Of a DNA stretch of 64,000 bases, positions 15,711-24,596 are shown in pieces. The stretch is from Microcoleus sp. bin38.metabat.b11b12b14.051. Lineage in GTDB: Bacteria > Cyanobacteriota > Cyanobacteriia > Cyanobacteriales > Microcoleaceae. A program made the translations under genes and the position numbers. Location: NCBI RefSeq assembly GCF_013299165.1, contig NZ_JAAFKD010000010.1:1-64000 (forward strand), given 5' to 3'. Under the pieces are notes generated by a model. That model was not told the origin of the DNA, ran no database searches, and saw only the letters and a list, made by a program, of their open reading frames with translations. The stretch's first letter is position 1; each line of letters starts with the position of its first letter.

Positions 15711-17129
15711 TCAATTAGAGAGATACCGACTTTGCACATACTGTCTCAACACAGGATTCAAACTAAACAAAGTTATCTTTTCCTCTTCCATTGCATCCAA
15801 TAAAAACCGACTTCTGAGCGATCGCACTGCATTGACTATTTCAGACGACGACAACGGTATTTTGTTAAAAAAATAGGTCACAGCAACGGGTTCAGCTAGA
15901 TTAGCAAAGTGAGTCACCACAGCCAATTCCGGCGGAGTCAAGCGCTGAAATTGTTGAGATAACTGAGATTGCAACCCTTCATCTAAAATCGGCATCTCGC
16001 ACTGCAAAAACTGGGCAACGCTACCCCCAAACAACTCTCGAATCAGGGTTGCAGTTAACTCCAACCACAGGGGATTTCCTTGATAAATATCAATCAATGT
16101 TTCCCATGTTTCCTCATCGGACAACTTTTCTGATTTCAAAATATCTATAGCTGCTATTCCTAAACTTCCCAATTCAAAGGAGCGCACCGGATGATATTCT
16201 TTTTCTAATCGGACAAATTCTCTAGGTTTTTCGGAACTATTCAACATCAAACAACTCTGATGAGAAACTTCGGCAATGAGTTTAAAAAATAACTGATAGT
16301 TTTCACATTCAGATTTGTATTCTCCTGGGGGTTGTCCGCTGCAAAAAAGCATTTGCACGTCATCGAGGACTATCAGACAGCGATAGTTGCGTAGGTGGTT
16401 GAGGAGTTGGGAAATTTTGGTGTCAATGTTTTGGGGAGTTTCTGTTGGTTGGGGAAAGATTTGCAGCAGGTTGGTGAGAGTTGCTTCTGGGGTTGGGGAA
16501 AAGCGGAGGCTGCGATAGATGACGTAATCGAAGCCGGTTTTGATTTGGTTGATGAGGCCGAGGGAGAGGGTTGTTTTGCCGATGCCGCTGATTCCGAGGA
16601 GTGCGATGAGGCGAGTGCGTTGCTGTGTTATCCAGTTTTGGAGGGTGGAGAGTTCGGAAGGACGCGCGGCGAAGCTATCCCGTAGGGAATCGAAAAACCT
16701 GAAGATTTCCGGTGCGTCGCCTAAGTCGATGTGGGGTTGGGTTGGGGTTTGTTGGGGGTTTTGGGGAGGTGTAGGACTTCTCGCTTTTTCTTGACAAATA
16801 TTGAGGTTATGATTAACTGTTCCATAATTTTTATCAATAGCAGATGAATAACTATTATAAAATTTCGCTCTTTCTAGTATCGCTCTAACATTTACTTTAC
16901 TAACTTCCTCGCCTAATACCTCTGAAAGTAGTTTCCAGAGTTCAGCAGCAGCCACCCTAACATAACCTTCACTACAATCGCGGTCTTTGGCTACTTTTGC
17001 CGCATATTTTCGACCTTGGAGCGTTTCTTTTAAAATCGCCTCTTGCAGGTCGTCTAAGTGTTTCCCTGTTTTGGCAAAGACCTTTTCATCGGCAAATCTT
17101 AAGACTTCCTTAAGCTCCATAGGTCGCAT
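15711..17129 (-). CDS. HTH_VMAP-type STAND/NB-ARC-like NTPase
   Basis: A 472-residue protein. The N-terminal domain (about 1-90), with VLRFADEKVFAKTGKHL, EAILKETLQGRKYAAKVAK and AELWKLLSEVLGEEVSKVNV, matches the helix-turn-helix domain found on vWA-MoxR-associated (VMAP) proteins and many cyanobacterial NTPases. After a Pro/Gln linker (117-132) there is an NTPase with Walker A GISGIGKTT (179-187), Walker B CLIVLDDVQ near 250, and C-terminal winged-helix-like segments. No effector or repeat domain follows, so it is a short STAND protein. Two candidate ATGs (17129, 17120) have no clear ribosome site. Such NTPases often act as conflict or stress switches; that is inference. Confidence 0.82.
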   Translation of the reverse strand: MRPMELKEVLRFADEKVFAKTGKHLDDLQEAILKETLQGRKYAAKVAKDRDCSEGYVRVAAAELWKLLSEVLGEEVSKVNVRAILERAKFYNSYSSAIDKNYGTVNHNLNICQEKARSPTPPQNPQQTPTQPHIDLGDAPEIFRFFDSLRDSFAARPSELSTLQNWITQQRTRLIALLGISGIGKTTLSLGLINQIKTGFDYVIYRSLRFSPTPEATLTNLLQIFPQPTETPQNIDTKISQLLNHLRNYRCLIVLDDVQMLFCSGQPPGEYKSECENYQLFFKLIAEVSHQSCLMLNSSEKPREFVRLEKEYHPVRSFELGSLGIAAIDILKSEKLSDEETWETLIDIYQGNPLWLELTATLIRELFGGSVAQFLQCEMPILDEGLQSQLSQQFQRLTPPELAVVTHFANLAEPVAVTYFFNKIPLSSSEIVNAVRSLRSRFLLDAMEEEKITLFSLNPVLRQYVQSRYLSN

Positions 17130-17393
17130 CTGAGGTAATTTTTAGTTATCATAACTTATTTTTTATAACTTTTTACATAACATAATATAACGTTTTCTGA
17201 CGTGAGTGGGTGGGCGATCGGCGAAGCAAGCTCATTGTATGATTTTTTGAGCGAAAGGTGCTAGTAGTTTACTCTTTCAGACATTGCTTTCGAGATTTGC
17301 GATCGGGCTGTCTGAGAAGAGTGCCGACATTAACGAAGTCATCCTTGTACGCAACTGAGGTTTAGATGAATATTCTTAATGAGGAACAAGTCG

Positions 17394-17732
17394 ATGGCTC
17401 ATTGGCCTGATAGTGCTCAAAAAATTAGTAATGGCTACTACAAAGTGGCTACAGATGCAGATGAGATTCTAGTGGGTGATACTGAAGATGACATTGACTA
17501 TAGCAAGCGCCAGCAACTATCACAAAACCATGCTCACTATTACAAAAAAGATAGGAATTGGTTTGTGAGAAATAAAGCGGCAGGAAAACACCAAGAAATA
17601 TATACCAGATATGGTGGCAGCCAACGAGGCGACGAGAGACCAAGCGACTGGTACGGAGAAGCTTTGTATGGAGAGACAGGTGAACTCGTTGATGAAGGAG
17701 TTAGTAGTTGGTTAGACGGATTATTGCGTTAA
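17394..17732 (+). CDS. Unrecognised 112-residue acidic protein
   Basis: I do not recognise this protein. The start at ATG 17394 is chosen over 17379 because GAGGA at 17381-17385 is well spaced from it. It is hydrophilic and rich in Asp, Tyr and Trp, with segments NGYYKVATDADEILVGD, HYYKKDRNWFVRNKAAG and RPSDWYGEALYGETGELVD. There are no Cys residues, membrane helices or signal peptide. It lies divergent from the HTH_VMAP NTPase, with 264 bases between them, and just upstream of another small orphan gene, so the three could be a unit. Confidence 0.5.
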   Translation: MAHWPDSAQKISNGYYKVATDADEILVGDTEDDIDYSKRQQLSQNHAHYYKKDRNWFVRNKAAGKHQEIYTRYGGSQRGDERPSDWYGEALYGETGELVDEGVSSWLDGLLR

Positions 17733-17837
17733 AGAAAATAATAAAATTTGCGATCGCCCATATCTACAGGACAAGTTAAAGGTTGGGCGATCGCTCTTGA
17801 GAATCTAGTATACTGTGATGCAAAGGATGGAATTGAA

Positions 17838-18056
17838 ATGGGATATAAATCCGACCATGATTTCAGAACCAATCTGTTTAAACAAGTAACGAGGGGGATG
17901 GATGATAGGCAAGATCGGAAGTTCCATGATTATTTAACCAATAATTACTGGGACAAAAAAGATAGTATGACTTATCAGACGCTACTGGATGCTGCCAAAG
18001 AGTTTATGTCCAGCGACTACCCAGACTATTCGTGGAACGGTCAGAAATGGCTTTGA
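17838..18056 (+). CDS. Unrecognised 72-residue protein
   Basis: A small, hydrophilic open frame. I place the start at ATG 17838; the longer frame back to 17748 would need a TTG and would translate a HIP1-containing repeat. Content: FRTNLFKQVTRGMDDRQDRKF, then WDKKDSMTYQTLL and a Trp-ending tail (SWNGQKWL). No family is recognised. A block around 17785-17835 (GCGATCGCTCT ... GCAAAGGATGG) just upstream is repeated imperfectly at about 18080-18125 just after the gene, so the gene is bracketed by direct repeats. This may mean the gene was gained or duplicated as a cassette. Confidence 0.45.
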   Translation: MGYKSDHDFRTNLFKQVTRGMDDRQDRKFHDYLTNNYWDKKDSMTYQTLLDAAKEFMSSDYPDYSWNGQKWL

Positions 18057-18182
18057 CCACTTTGTAAATGATCAAGGAGTTGCGATCGCTCTCTCGAATC
18101 TACCATGCGGTAGCGCAAAGGATGGGAGAGGGTGCAGGGGGCGATCGCCTAACAATAAAAATTCTAAAAAACAGGAAAAATA

Positions 18183-18728
18183 ATGGCTAATAGTGAACAT
18201 CTTCTAATACTGAAAGAAGGAGTAGTTTATTGGAATAATTGGCGCAAGAATAACCCTCATGTAATACCAGACCTAAGTAATGCAAGTATGATTGATGCAG
18301 AACTTAAGGGCATTAATTTTGAAAAAGCAAATCTCTCCTACGTAGATCTTAGCGGGATAGCACATATTGAAGATGCAAATTTTCAAAAAGCAGATCTCCG
18401 TTTTGCAAATCTGTCTGAAGCTTATCTTGATGGAGGAAATTTTACACAAGCCAATTTGGAACACGCGAATCTTGTGGAAGCACAGATGATTTGTGCAAGA
18501 ATCAAGGATGCAAGCTTTATGTATGCAAATCTCGCTAGTGCAAACCTTAATGCGACGAATATATATAATACTATATTTTGTGATGCAAATTTGATTGATG
18601 CAACTTTTTCAGACGCTCGTTTAACAAACGTAAGTTTTATAGGTGCAAAAATCACTGAAATAAATCTGCGTAAAGCACTTTATGCCTGCAAAGTAATGAT
18701 GCCCGATCATACAGTTTTTAATTTATAG
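18183..18728 (+). CDS. Pentapeptide-repeat protein
   Basis: A 181-residue protein. After a short N-terminal segment (about 1-35) it consists of A(D/N)LxX-type pentapeptides: FEKANLSYVDLSG, FQKADLRFANLSEAYLDGG, FTQANLEHANLVEAQ, FMYANLASANLNATN, FCDANLIDATFSDARL. These should fold as a right-handed quadrilateral beta-helix. Such proteins are abundant in cyanobacteria, and in most cases the function is unknown. No signal peptide or extra domain is seen. It is the last of three same-strand small genes after the NTPase. Confidence 0.9.
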   Translation: MANSEHLLILKEGVVYWNNWRKNNPHVIPDLSNASMIDAELKGINFEKANLSYVDLSGIAHIEDANFQKADLRFANLSEAYLDGGNFTQANLEHANLVEAQMICARIKDASFMYANLASANLNATNIYNTIFCDANLIDATFSDARLTNVSFIGAKITEINLRKALYACKVMMPDHTVFNL

Positions 18729-19015
18729 CCTTTCTCAAAAAGGTGAGGTATGAATTTTGACCTGAAAGCTTGACAATACAGGGTTTCTGCATACCTCATT
18801 TATCTGAGAACCGCTATACGTCGTGGATCGTAGCTATTGACAATTATAATACAATACAGTTCACTTAAGAAATAACAACAGGGAAAACCGATGATAAATA
18901 GACGTTGCGATTGCTTCGTTCCTCGCAATGACCATCTTAAGTAAACCGTATTGAATTATAATATGCCTGTTGAATTATGCCAGATAGTCTAAATTTTTGC
19001 TACCGCTATTAACCT
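18729..19015. other. Intergenic DNA, no gene
   Basis: It contains AT-rich sequence, a GAGGTATG/CATACCTC inverted pair (about 18743-18800), and one copy of the GCTTCGTTCCTCGCAATGAC element (about 18912-18932). No open frame with protein character is present. Confidence 0.5.
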
Positions 19016-19140
19016 TTTCTTCCCCAAGCCCGATCGCCCATTTCTTCCCAAAGTACGATCACCCGTTTCTTCCCAAAGTGCGATCGACCTTTTCTTCCCA
19101 AAGCGCGATCGCCCTTTTCTTCCCCAAGCGCAATTAAACT
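19016..19140. repeat. Five 25-bp tandem repeats carrying CGATCG cores
   Basis: Units starting TTTCTTCCC begin at 19016, 19041, 19066, 19091 and 19116, exactly 25 bp apart. Each contains the core CGATC followed by RCC or, in unit 4, the complete HIP1 octamer GCGATCGC. The last unit has decayed to GCAATT. HIP1-like motifs are therefore phased at 25-bp steps. Confidence 0.85.
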
Positions 19141-19152
19141 TGACCAGTTTTT

Positions 19153-19341
19153 GTAGGGTGCGTCGCGATCGACAATCCCTCAACAAAGAGCGACAATCTG
19201 AGGGCGACGCACCTTAGACATGAGGCTAAACAAACAAACTGAAAAATTGTTTGTTTTGTTTACACGGGAATTGCGATCGGAGGTGCGTCGCTATGAGATT
19301 GTCTGTCATTTTTAGGGATTGTCGAGGGCGACACACCCTAC
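19153..19341. repeat. Two GGTGCGTCGC palindromic elements
   Basis: Inverted-repeat elements at about 19153-19212 and 19278-19341 have the same GGTGCGTCGC ends as the array at 262-768. They face each other across about 65 bases. Confidence 0.8.
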
Positions 19342-19685
19342 AACTCATTTCTCTCGCTGCGTGGCGAGAAACCGGGTTTCTATGAATATTTTCGGTTGAG
19401 TACGAGAAATAAGGGAAGAAACCCGGTTTCTGGGATTAGCATTTTCACGACTGAACAACTCATTTCTCTCGCTGCGTGGCGAGAAACCGGGTTTCTATGA
19501 ATATTTTCGGTTGAGTACGAGAAATAAGGGAAGAAACCCGGTTTCTGGGATGAGCATTTTCACGACTGAACAACTCATTTCTCTCGCTGCGTGGCGAGAA
19601 ACCGGGTTTCTATGAATATTTTCGGTTGAGTACGAGAAATAAGGGAAGAAACCCGGTTTCTGGGATTAGCATTTTCACGACTCAA
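19341..19685. repeat. Three 115-bp tandem repeats
   Basis: Units begin with CAACTCATTTCTCTCGCTGC at 19341, 19456 and 19571, a period of exactly 115 bp, and differ by one or two bases. Each unit contains an inverted pair GAAACCGGGTTTCT and AGAAACCCGGTTTCTG, so the array is an amplified copy of the CCGGGTT element with its flank. Confidence 0.9.
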
Positions 19686-19873
19686 ACTTATTTACAAAAC
19701 TACTTAATAGTTCATAGTAATTAATGAATTAGTGTCTCCCTTTAAGATTAAACTAAGAAGCATCACAAATAAAAGTTTTCACGTTCAAAAGGGAAGAGAT
19801 CGGAGAAACCGGCAAACACAAGTTTTTTTCCTGAATCATCATCTTCTCCTTCCCCTTCCCCTTCACTTTCTGT

Positions 19874-19879
19874 AGGAGG
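19874..19879 (+). promoter_or_regulatory. Strong ribosome binding site of EF-G-like gene
   Basis: AGGAGG ends four bases before the ATG at 19884, a perfect match to the anti-Shine-Dalgarno sequence. It is stronger than at most genes in this window. Confidence 0.75.
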
Positions 19880-19883
19880 CAAT

Positions 19884-21953
19884 ATGAACGAAAATGTCAT
19901 TGCGGCTACGCGAAATGTGGCAATTGTTGGCCCTTATTTAAGCGGGAAAACCGCTTTGCTGGAAAGTTTGCTGTCGGTGACGGGGACGATCGCTCGCAAG
20001 GGAAATGTTAAGGATGGTAATACTGTAGGTGATAGTTCGCCGGAAGCGCGCGATCGCAAAATGAGTGTAGAAGTCAACTGCGCCACCGCTGAATACGAAA
20101 ACGTCCGCTTCACATTTCTTGACTGTCCCGGCTCGATCGAGTTTGCCCAAGAAACTTACAATGCACTTATCGGTGTCGATGCAGCGGTGATTGTTTGCGA
20201 ACCGGTTGCCGATCGCACTTTAACCCTCGCCCCGCTGTTCAAATTCCTCGACGATTGGGAAATTCCGCACCTAGTTTTCATCAATAAGATCGATCGGGCT
20301 TGCACAGACGAAACCACCTGCGGTAGCAACTTCACCGAAGTGCTCAACGCGCTCAAATCGGTTTCTAGCAGACCAATTGTACCTCACCAATACCCGATCG
20401 GCAAAAACGAACAAATCATCGGTTTTATCGACTTAGTAACCGAACAAGCTTACGACTATCACTCCGGCGCACCCGCAGATCCTGTCCCGCTTCCCGAACA
20501 CCTCAAAGCACAAGAAAGCGCCGCGCGACAGGAAATGCTCGAAGAATTAGCGAATTTTGACGACCATTTACTGGAAGAATTGCTGGAAGAAATCAATCCC
20601 GATGCTGAAGAGATTACCCGCGATTTCAAGATGGAATTAGGCGCGGATTTAATAGTACCTGTATTCATCGGTATCGCGGAACAAGATTTCGGCGTGCGGC
20701 CTCTGCTGGAAGCTTTGCTGAGGGAAGCGCCGACACCGGAAACTACAGCCGATCGGCGCAATATACAAAGCGAGAGCCAGGTTCTGGGTCAAATCCTCAA
20801 AACCTATTACACGCCACAGGGAGGCAAGTTATCGTTGGTGAGAATGTGGCGGGGAACTCTCGCAGATGGAGCAGTTTTGAACGGGGTTCGAGTTAACGGT
20901 TTGTACCGCTTGACTGGCCAACAAACGCAAAGTTTGCAGTCGGCGAAGGCTGGGGAAATTGTGGCTGTGGGCAGGCTGGAAGGCTTGAGAACAGGCGATG
21001 TGTTGGGTTCTGACGAATTATTGCCAAAAGCCGAAATCATCTCGCCTGTGTACGCACTGGCGATCGTCCCGGAAAAGCGCAACGATGAAGTTAAGTTGAG
21101 TTCTGCCTTAGCTAAACTATTAGAAGAAGACCCATCTTTAGTTTGGGAACAGCACGGCGACACCCACGAAGTTATACTTTGGGGTCAAGGTGAAATCCAC
21201 TTGAAAGTCGCCTTAGACAGGTTGCGCCGCAAGTACAATTTGCCGATGGTAACTCACTTACCACAAGTCCCGTACAAAGAAACCATTCGCAAACCCGCAT
21301 CATCCATCCACGGGCGCTACAAACACCAAAGCGGGGGACACGGACAGTTTGGCGACGTGTACCTCGACATCGCACCGCAGCCGCGCGGAGAAGGTTTCAA
21401 TTTCACGGACAAAATAGTCGGCGGAGTCGTTCCAAAACAGTATATTCCCGGCGTTGAAGTGGGAGTGCGCGAGTATTTGGATCGCGGCCCGCTGGGTTTT
21501 CCGGTAGTAGATGTATCGGTGACACTGACTAACGGTTCCTATCATTCTGTTGATAGTTCGGAACAAGCTTTTAAGCAGGCGGCGCGGTTGGCTATGCAGG
21601 ATGGGATGGCGAAGTGCGAACCTGCTTTGCTGGAGCCGATCGCGAAAGTGGAAATTTGCGCTCCTAACGAGTGTACATCAAAGGTGTTGCAATTGGTCAG
21701 CGGACATCGCGGGCAAATTCTCGGTTACGAAGGTAAACCAGATTGGAAGGGATGGGATGCTGTTTCTGCTTATTTGCCGATCGCGGAAATGCAGGATTTG
21801 ATCGTAGAATTGCGATCGCAGACGATGGGTGTGGGATTTTTTCACTGGGAGTTCGATCGTTTGCAAGAAGTACCGGAACCTTTGGCTAAGCGGGTTTTGC
21901 TAACGACTGGCGGGAATGGGAATGGTAACGGTAAAAGCAACGATCAAAGATAA
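19884..21953 (+). CDS. EF-G-like translational GTPase
   Basis: A 689-residue protein with full elongation factor G layout: GTPase domain (about 1-265), domain II, and domains III-V to the end. G1 is GPYLSGKT (16-23), G3 DCPG (80-83) and G4 NKID (134-137). The residue after DCPG is Ser84 where canonical EF-G has the GTP-hydrolysis His (DTPGH), so this is a paralogue of the EF-G-like/FusA2 type and not the housekeeping factor. Domain IV is present (GVEVGVREYLDRGPLGFPVVD). The C-terminus ends in a Gly/Asn-rich tail. The role is unknown: perhaps translation under stress, or a ribosome-linked function. Confidence 0.85.
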   Translation: MNENVIAATRNVAIVGPYLSGKTALLESLLSVTGTIARKGNVKDGNTVGDSSPEARDRKMSVEVNCATAEYENVRFTFLDCPGSIEFAQETYNALIGVDAAVIVCEPVADRTLTLAPLFKFLDDWEIPHLVFINKIDRACTDETTCGSNFTEVLNALKSVSSRPIVPHQYPIGKNEQIIGFIDLVTEQAYDYHSGAPADPVPLPEHLKAQESAARQEMLEELANFDDHLLEELLEEINPDAEEITRDFKMELGADLIVPVFIGIAEQDFGVRPLLEALLREAPTPETTADRRNIQSESQVLGQILKTYYTPQGGKLSLVRMWRGTLADGAVLNGVRVNGLYRLTGQQTQSLQSAKAGEIVAVGRLEGLRTGDVLGSDELLPKAEIISPVYALAIVPEKRNDEVKLSSALAKLLEEDPSLVWEQHGDTHEVILWGQGEIHLKVALDRLRRKYNLPMVTHLPQVPYKETIRKPASSIHGRYKHQSGGHGQFGDVYLDIAPQPRGEGFNFTDKIVGGVVPKQYIPGVEVGVREYLDRGPLGFPVVDVSVTLTNGSYHSVDSSEQAFKQAARLAMQDGMAKCEPALLEPIAKVEICAPNECTSKVLQLVSGHRGQILGYEGKPDWKGWDAVSAYLPIAEMQDLIVELRSQTMGVGFFHWEFDRLQEVPEPLAKRVLLTTGGNGNGNGKSNDQR

Positions 21954-22374
21954 TACGGCGAATGGAATTCGCAGCTACCAAAGATAATACGGCGAATGGA
22001 ATTCGCAGAGTTTACGGGCACACAAACAATGTCCGCACTTCGACAAGCTCAGCGACCACCTCCGCGGACTCAAGAATGTCAAATAATTTTAACCTTCTTT
22101 TCTTCAACCCGCGGAGGCGGGTTTTGTTTGTGTAGACGCGAATTCTATTCGCCGAATTCTATTCGCCTCGCCGAATTCTATTCGCCTCGCCGTGTTGGAT
22201 TCGCCGTGTTGGATTCGCCGTGTTCGATTCGCCATTGTCTAAGGTGCGTCGCTATCAGTTTTTTGATACTTAGTTAGATATTTTTTATAGCGACGCACCC
22301 TACAAGTAGGAACCTGGATGAAGAAGGACTGAAGTCCTCACTACGAACCTGGGTTTCTGGTGGGGACTTTAGTG
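21954..22374. repeat. Repeat-rich region downstream of EF-G-like gene
   Basis: Direct and inverted copies of GCGAATTCTATTCGCC and GCGAATGGAATTCGC fill about 21955-22235. Positions 22107-22122 form a stem (ACCCGC/GCGGGT) followed by TTTTG that could end transcription from the EF-G-like gene. A GGTGCGTCGC palindrome lies at about 22241-22304. Open frames here track the repeats and are not genes. Confidence 0.7.
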
Positions 22375-23475
22375 TTAAAAAGAAACAATCAAGTAACCGT
22401 TTTGGAATTTAGCGCCAGTTACGGATTTACCAGTTAGCTGCGGAGGTAGCAAAATATTGCGCCGCTGATCGCCCGCTTCGATTGTCACTTCTGGCCCGGA
22501 TTGAATCAATTTAATTTCTTTCTTGTCAAACCCAGGCAAAAATAAACTCACTAAACGCTGTGCTGTGTTAATATTAATTGGTTTAGGAGCTTTAGCTGCT
22601 TCAGAAAAATCTGGTAAAGCATCAATTAACGGCTGCCAATTATTATCGCTGTGCGTCGGCACCGAAACCGCTGTCAAAGGAGCGAAATCCGCAGCAATAG
22701 TTTCTGTCACCGCTGCTTGATTGACAATTACGCCGCCGACAGTCAAACTAACTTGTTGAGAACTTCCCCACAAATAGCGCGCAGTGGCGATCGCACTTGC
22801 ATCTGGTGTCGTCACCAAATAAGCCGCCGTGCGATTCGGATCTGCCAGCGCATCCTTACCTTTATCCAATAGATTATCGACTTGCTTCGTAGATTGAAAA
22901 GCATTATCTCCCGACATATCCACCGCCAACACGGTACTGACAATCGGTTGAATAAAAGGCGACACAGCTAAATTTTTCCCCAAATCCGAATCTACGAAAG
23001 CTTGACGGAAGCGGCGGATATACCAGCTCAAAATTTCCGGCATTCCCAGCATCCGCAGCGTATCCATGCCGCCGCTTCCGTCATACACAATGACATCGTA
23101 TTGTTTGCTGTCGTCGTATTCCCGAAGTTCGTTTAACGCCAGCGCGCTATCCATCCCCGGTAATACTCCCAATTCTTGACCGTAAATCTGCTTGAAAAAC
23201 GGAGTGCGGACATATTGCGCTTCTAGTTGTTTAACTTCGTCCCACCTGCGCTCTAGCAGCGGCGCGCTGTTTACCTGTACTGCTTTCAGGTTCGGGGCGA
23301 TTTCCTGCGGGGTGAGAGTCAGGGGAACTCCTAGCAGAATACTCAATGCAGGGCCAGGATCTTGGCCGAGTAGCAGAACTCGCTTGCCTTGAGCGGCATA
23401 TTTTTTAGCTGTTGCGATCGCGATCGTACTGCGGCCAGTGCCGCCTTTGCCCAAAAATGTCAAAATCAAAGCCAT
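22375..23475 (-). CDS. ArsA/Get3-like ATPase with altered P-loop
   Basis: A 366-residue P-loop ATPase of the SIMIBI (MinD/ArsA/Get3) class. The deviant Walker A is GKGGTGRST (residues 9-17): the signature Lys10 is present but the P-loop Lys is Arg15. Switch-like motifs follow: LLLGQDPGPALSILLG in place of the ArsA SxDPA motif, and YDVIVYDGSGGMDTLRML, which carries the Walker B Asp. The C-terminus has an extra beta-rich domain (about 300-366, LFLPGFDKKEIKLIQSGPEV), like the Hsp20-type tail seen on cyanobacterial ArsA homologues. There is no CxxC dimer motif. Transport energising or membrane-protein targeting is inferred from the family only. Confidence 0.82.
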   Translation of the reverse strand: MALILTFLGKGGTGRSTIAIATAKKYAAQGKRVLLLGQDPGPALSILLGVPLTLTPQEIAPNLKAVQVNSAPLLERRWDEVKQLEAQYVRTPFFKQIYGQELGVLPGMDSALALNELREYDDSKQYDVIVYDGSGGMDTLRMLGMPEILSWYIRRFRQAFVDSDLGKNLAVSPFIQPIVSTVLAVDMSGDNAFQSTKQVDNLLDKGKDALADPNRTAAYLVTTPDASAIATARYLWGSSQQVSLTVGGVIVNQAAVTETIAADFAPLTAVSVPTHSDNNWQPLIDALPDFSEAAKAPKPININTAQRLVSLFLPGFDKKEIKLIQSGPEVTIEAGDQRRNILLPPQLTGKSVTGAKFQNGYLIVSF

Positions 23476-23519
23476 TTTCTGTTCTCAATGCCAAAGCTTA
23501 CTACTTAACATTTAAGCGC

Positions 23520-23640
23520 AACGGCGATCGAGATTGGGGCAGTTGTCAGCTTGCGCGCTCGCGAAGTCGAAGAGTTGTCAGTTGTCAGCTTGCGCGCTCG
23601 CGAAGTCGAAGAGTTGTCAGTTGTCAGTTGTGATTGGTAG
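23520..23640. repeat. Composite tandem repeat (GTTGTCA plus CGCGAAGTCGAAG)
   Basis: Two copies of a unit made of a GTTGTCA heptamer run and the palindrome-like GCGCGCTCGCGAAGTCGAAG lie at about 23537-23573 and 23583-23619, followed by more heptamers. Similar composite units occur at 27935-27960, 31126-31189, 41075-41145, 47020-47050 and 47318-47340. Confidence 0.75.
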
Positions 23641-23716
23641 CAGCTAACAACTCACACATCAGGAATCAGAAAGAACCACTACCGACTGCCCACTGCCCAC
23701 TGACAACTGCCTTCTG

Positions 23717-23920
23717 TTAAAGGGCTTCTAGCTCATCCTCAAAGAACCAAGTCGCAAAACCAACGTCAAACTTGACTACCACGCCTACTCCGCTACCATC
23801 AACCATTCTGAAACTGTCAACAGTGCCTACTGGATTCTCCTTTATCTTGCCCACCATATTTGCAGGTATCCGATCTCTGAGACGGCGCACCTTAACTCTC
23901 TGACCTACTTCTATTGCCAC
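23717..23920 (-). CDS. PetP-like (DUF2862) cytochrome b6f subunit
   Basis: A 67-residue protein: MAIEVGQRVKVRRLRDRI at the N-terminus, VGTVDSFRMVDGSGVGVVV in the middle, and a terminal WFFEDELEAL. This is the compact SH3-like fold of DUF2862, the family of the cyanobacterial cytochrome b6f subunit PetP, which binds at the cytosolic side and affects electron transport. The length agrees with that family. The gene is alone on its strand. The assignment rests on motif memory; a general DUF2862 label is safe. Confidence 0.8.
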   Translation of the reverse strand: MAIEVGQRVKVRRLRDRIPANMVGKIKENPVGTVDSFRMVDGSGVGVVVKFDVGFATWFFEDELEAL

Positions 23921-24596
23921 TGAAATTGTTCTCCTGCTCTACATCACATATATACAAGCGTTCATTTTACAGTTTGGTGGACTCGATCGAGCAGCAACTG
24001 CACCACGCCCGATCGCCCCCGATGATTTTCCCGCCAAATTTCGATCGACTTTTCCTAAAAAGCGGTATTCTAGTTCGGAGTTGCTCGATCGCCAGCTCGC
24101 CCGTCGGCATACCCAGCCCGATCGAGTTCCACAGGGCCCCACGACACTCGTCAGCACCCGCCGCACCACTTAGATAATTATTTTTTATCGCTTCCTCAAG
24201 CTCATCTTTTTATTAATTGCCAAAACTACTGGATTTCTACCCAATTAGTCATCCTTCCGGTAGAAGGCAAAAATCCTTCTAAAACAGTAATTAATTTTAT
24301 ATTTGCTATATATAAATATTGGCTCTGGAACCTTGAGACCAGCAAAAGCTCATGCTCCGAAAGACTCTTAGTCTGGACAACGCAAACCCCGCAGCTCGAA
24401 TTTGAGAAAACTGCCCTGCGTTGTAACAGTTTACTAAAATATAACAATAAAAATCAAATTTAATGCTAAGCTTTCCTGCTGAGAAAGCTTATTTGGGATG
24501 CTGTTTTATGGCAGAAAAAATGGAACGATTGCCGGATTTAAGGAGTCTAATAAAGGAAATGAAGTCTAGGAACTTCAACATGAAATAATAGAAATT
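23921..24596. other. Long intergenic region, no gene supported
   Basis: Open frames of 73-89 codons on both strands have no protein character. A perfect inverted pair TAAGCTTTC/GAAAGCTTA at about 24467-24491 could form a hairpin. The last 100 bases before 24597 are AT-rich and are the likely promoter region of the FecR gene. Confidence 0.5.

Noticed and set aside
18989..19186. Reverse-strand 65-codon frame with GKKR repeats
   Set aside because: It is encoded by the 25-bp HIP1-like tandem repeat.
23914..24177. 87-codon frame in the long gap before the FecR gene
   Set aside because: It has no ribosome site and atypical composition rich in Ser, Pro and His.
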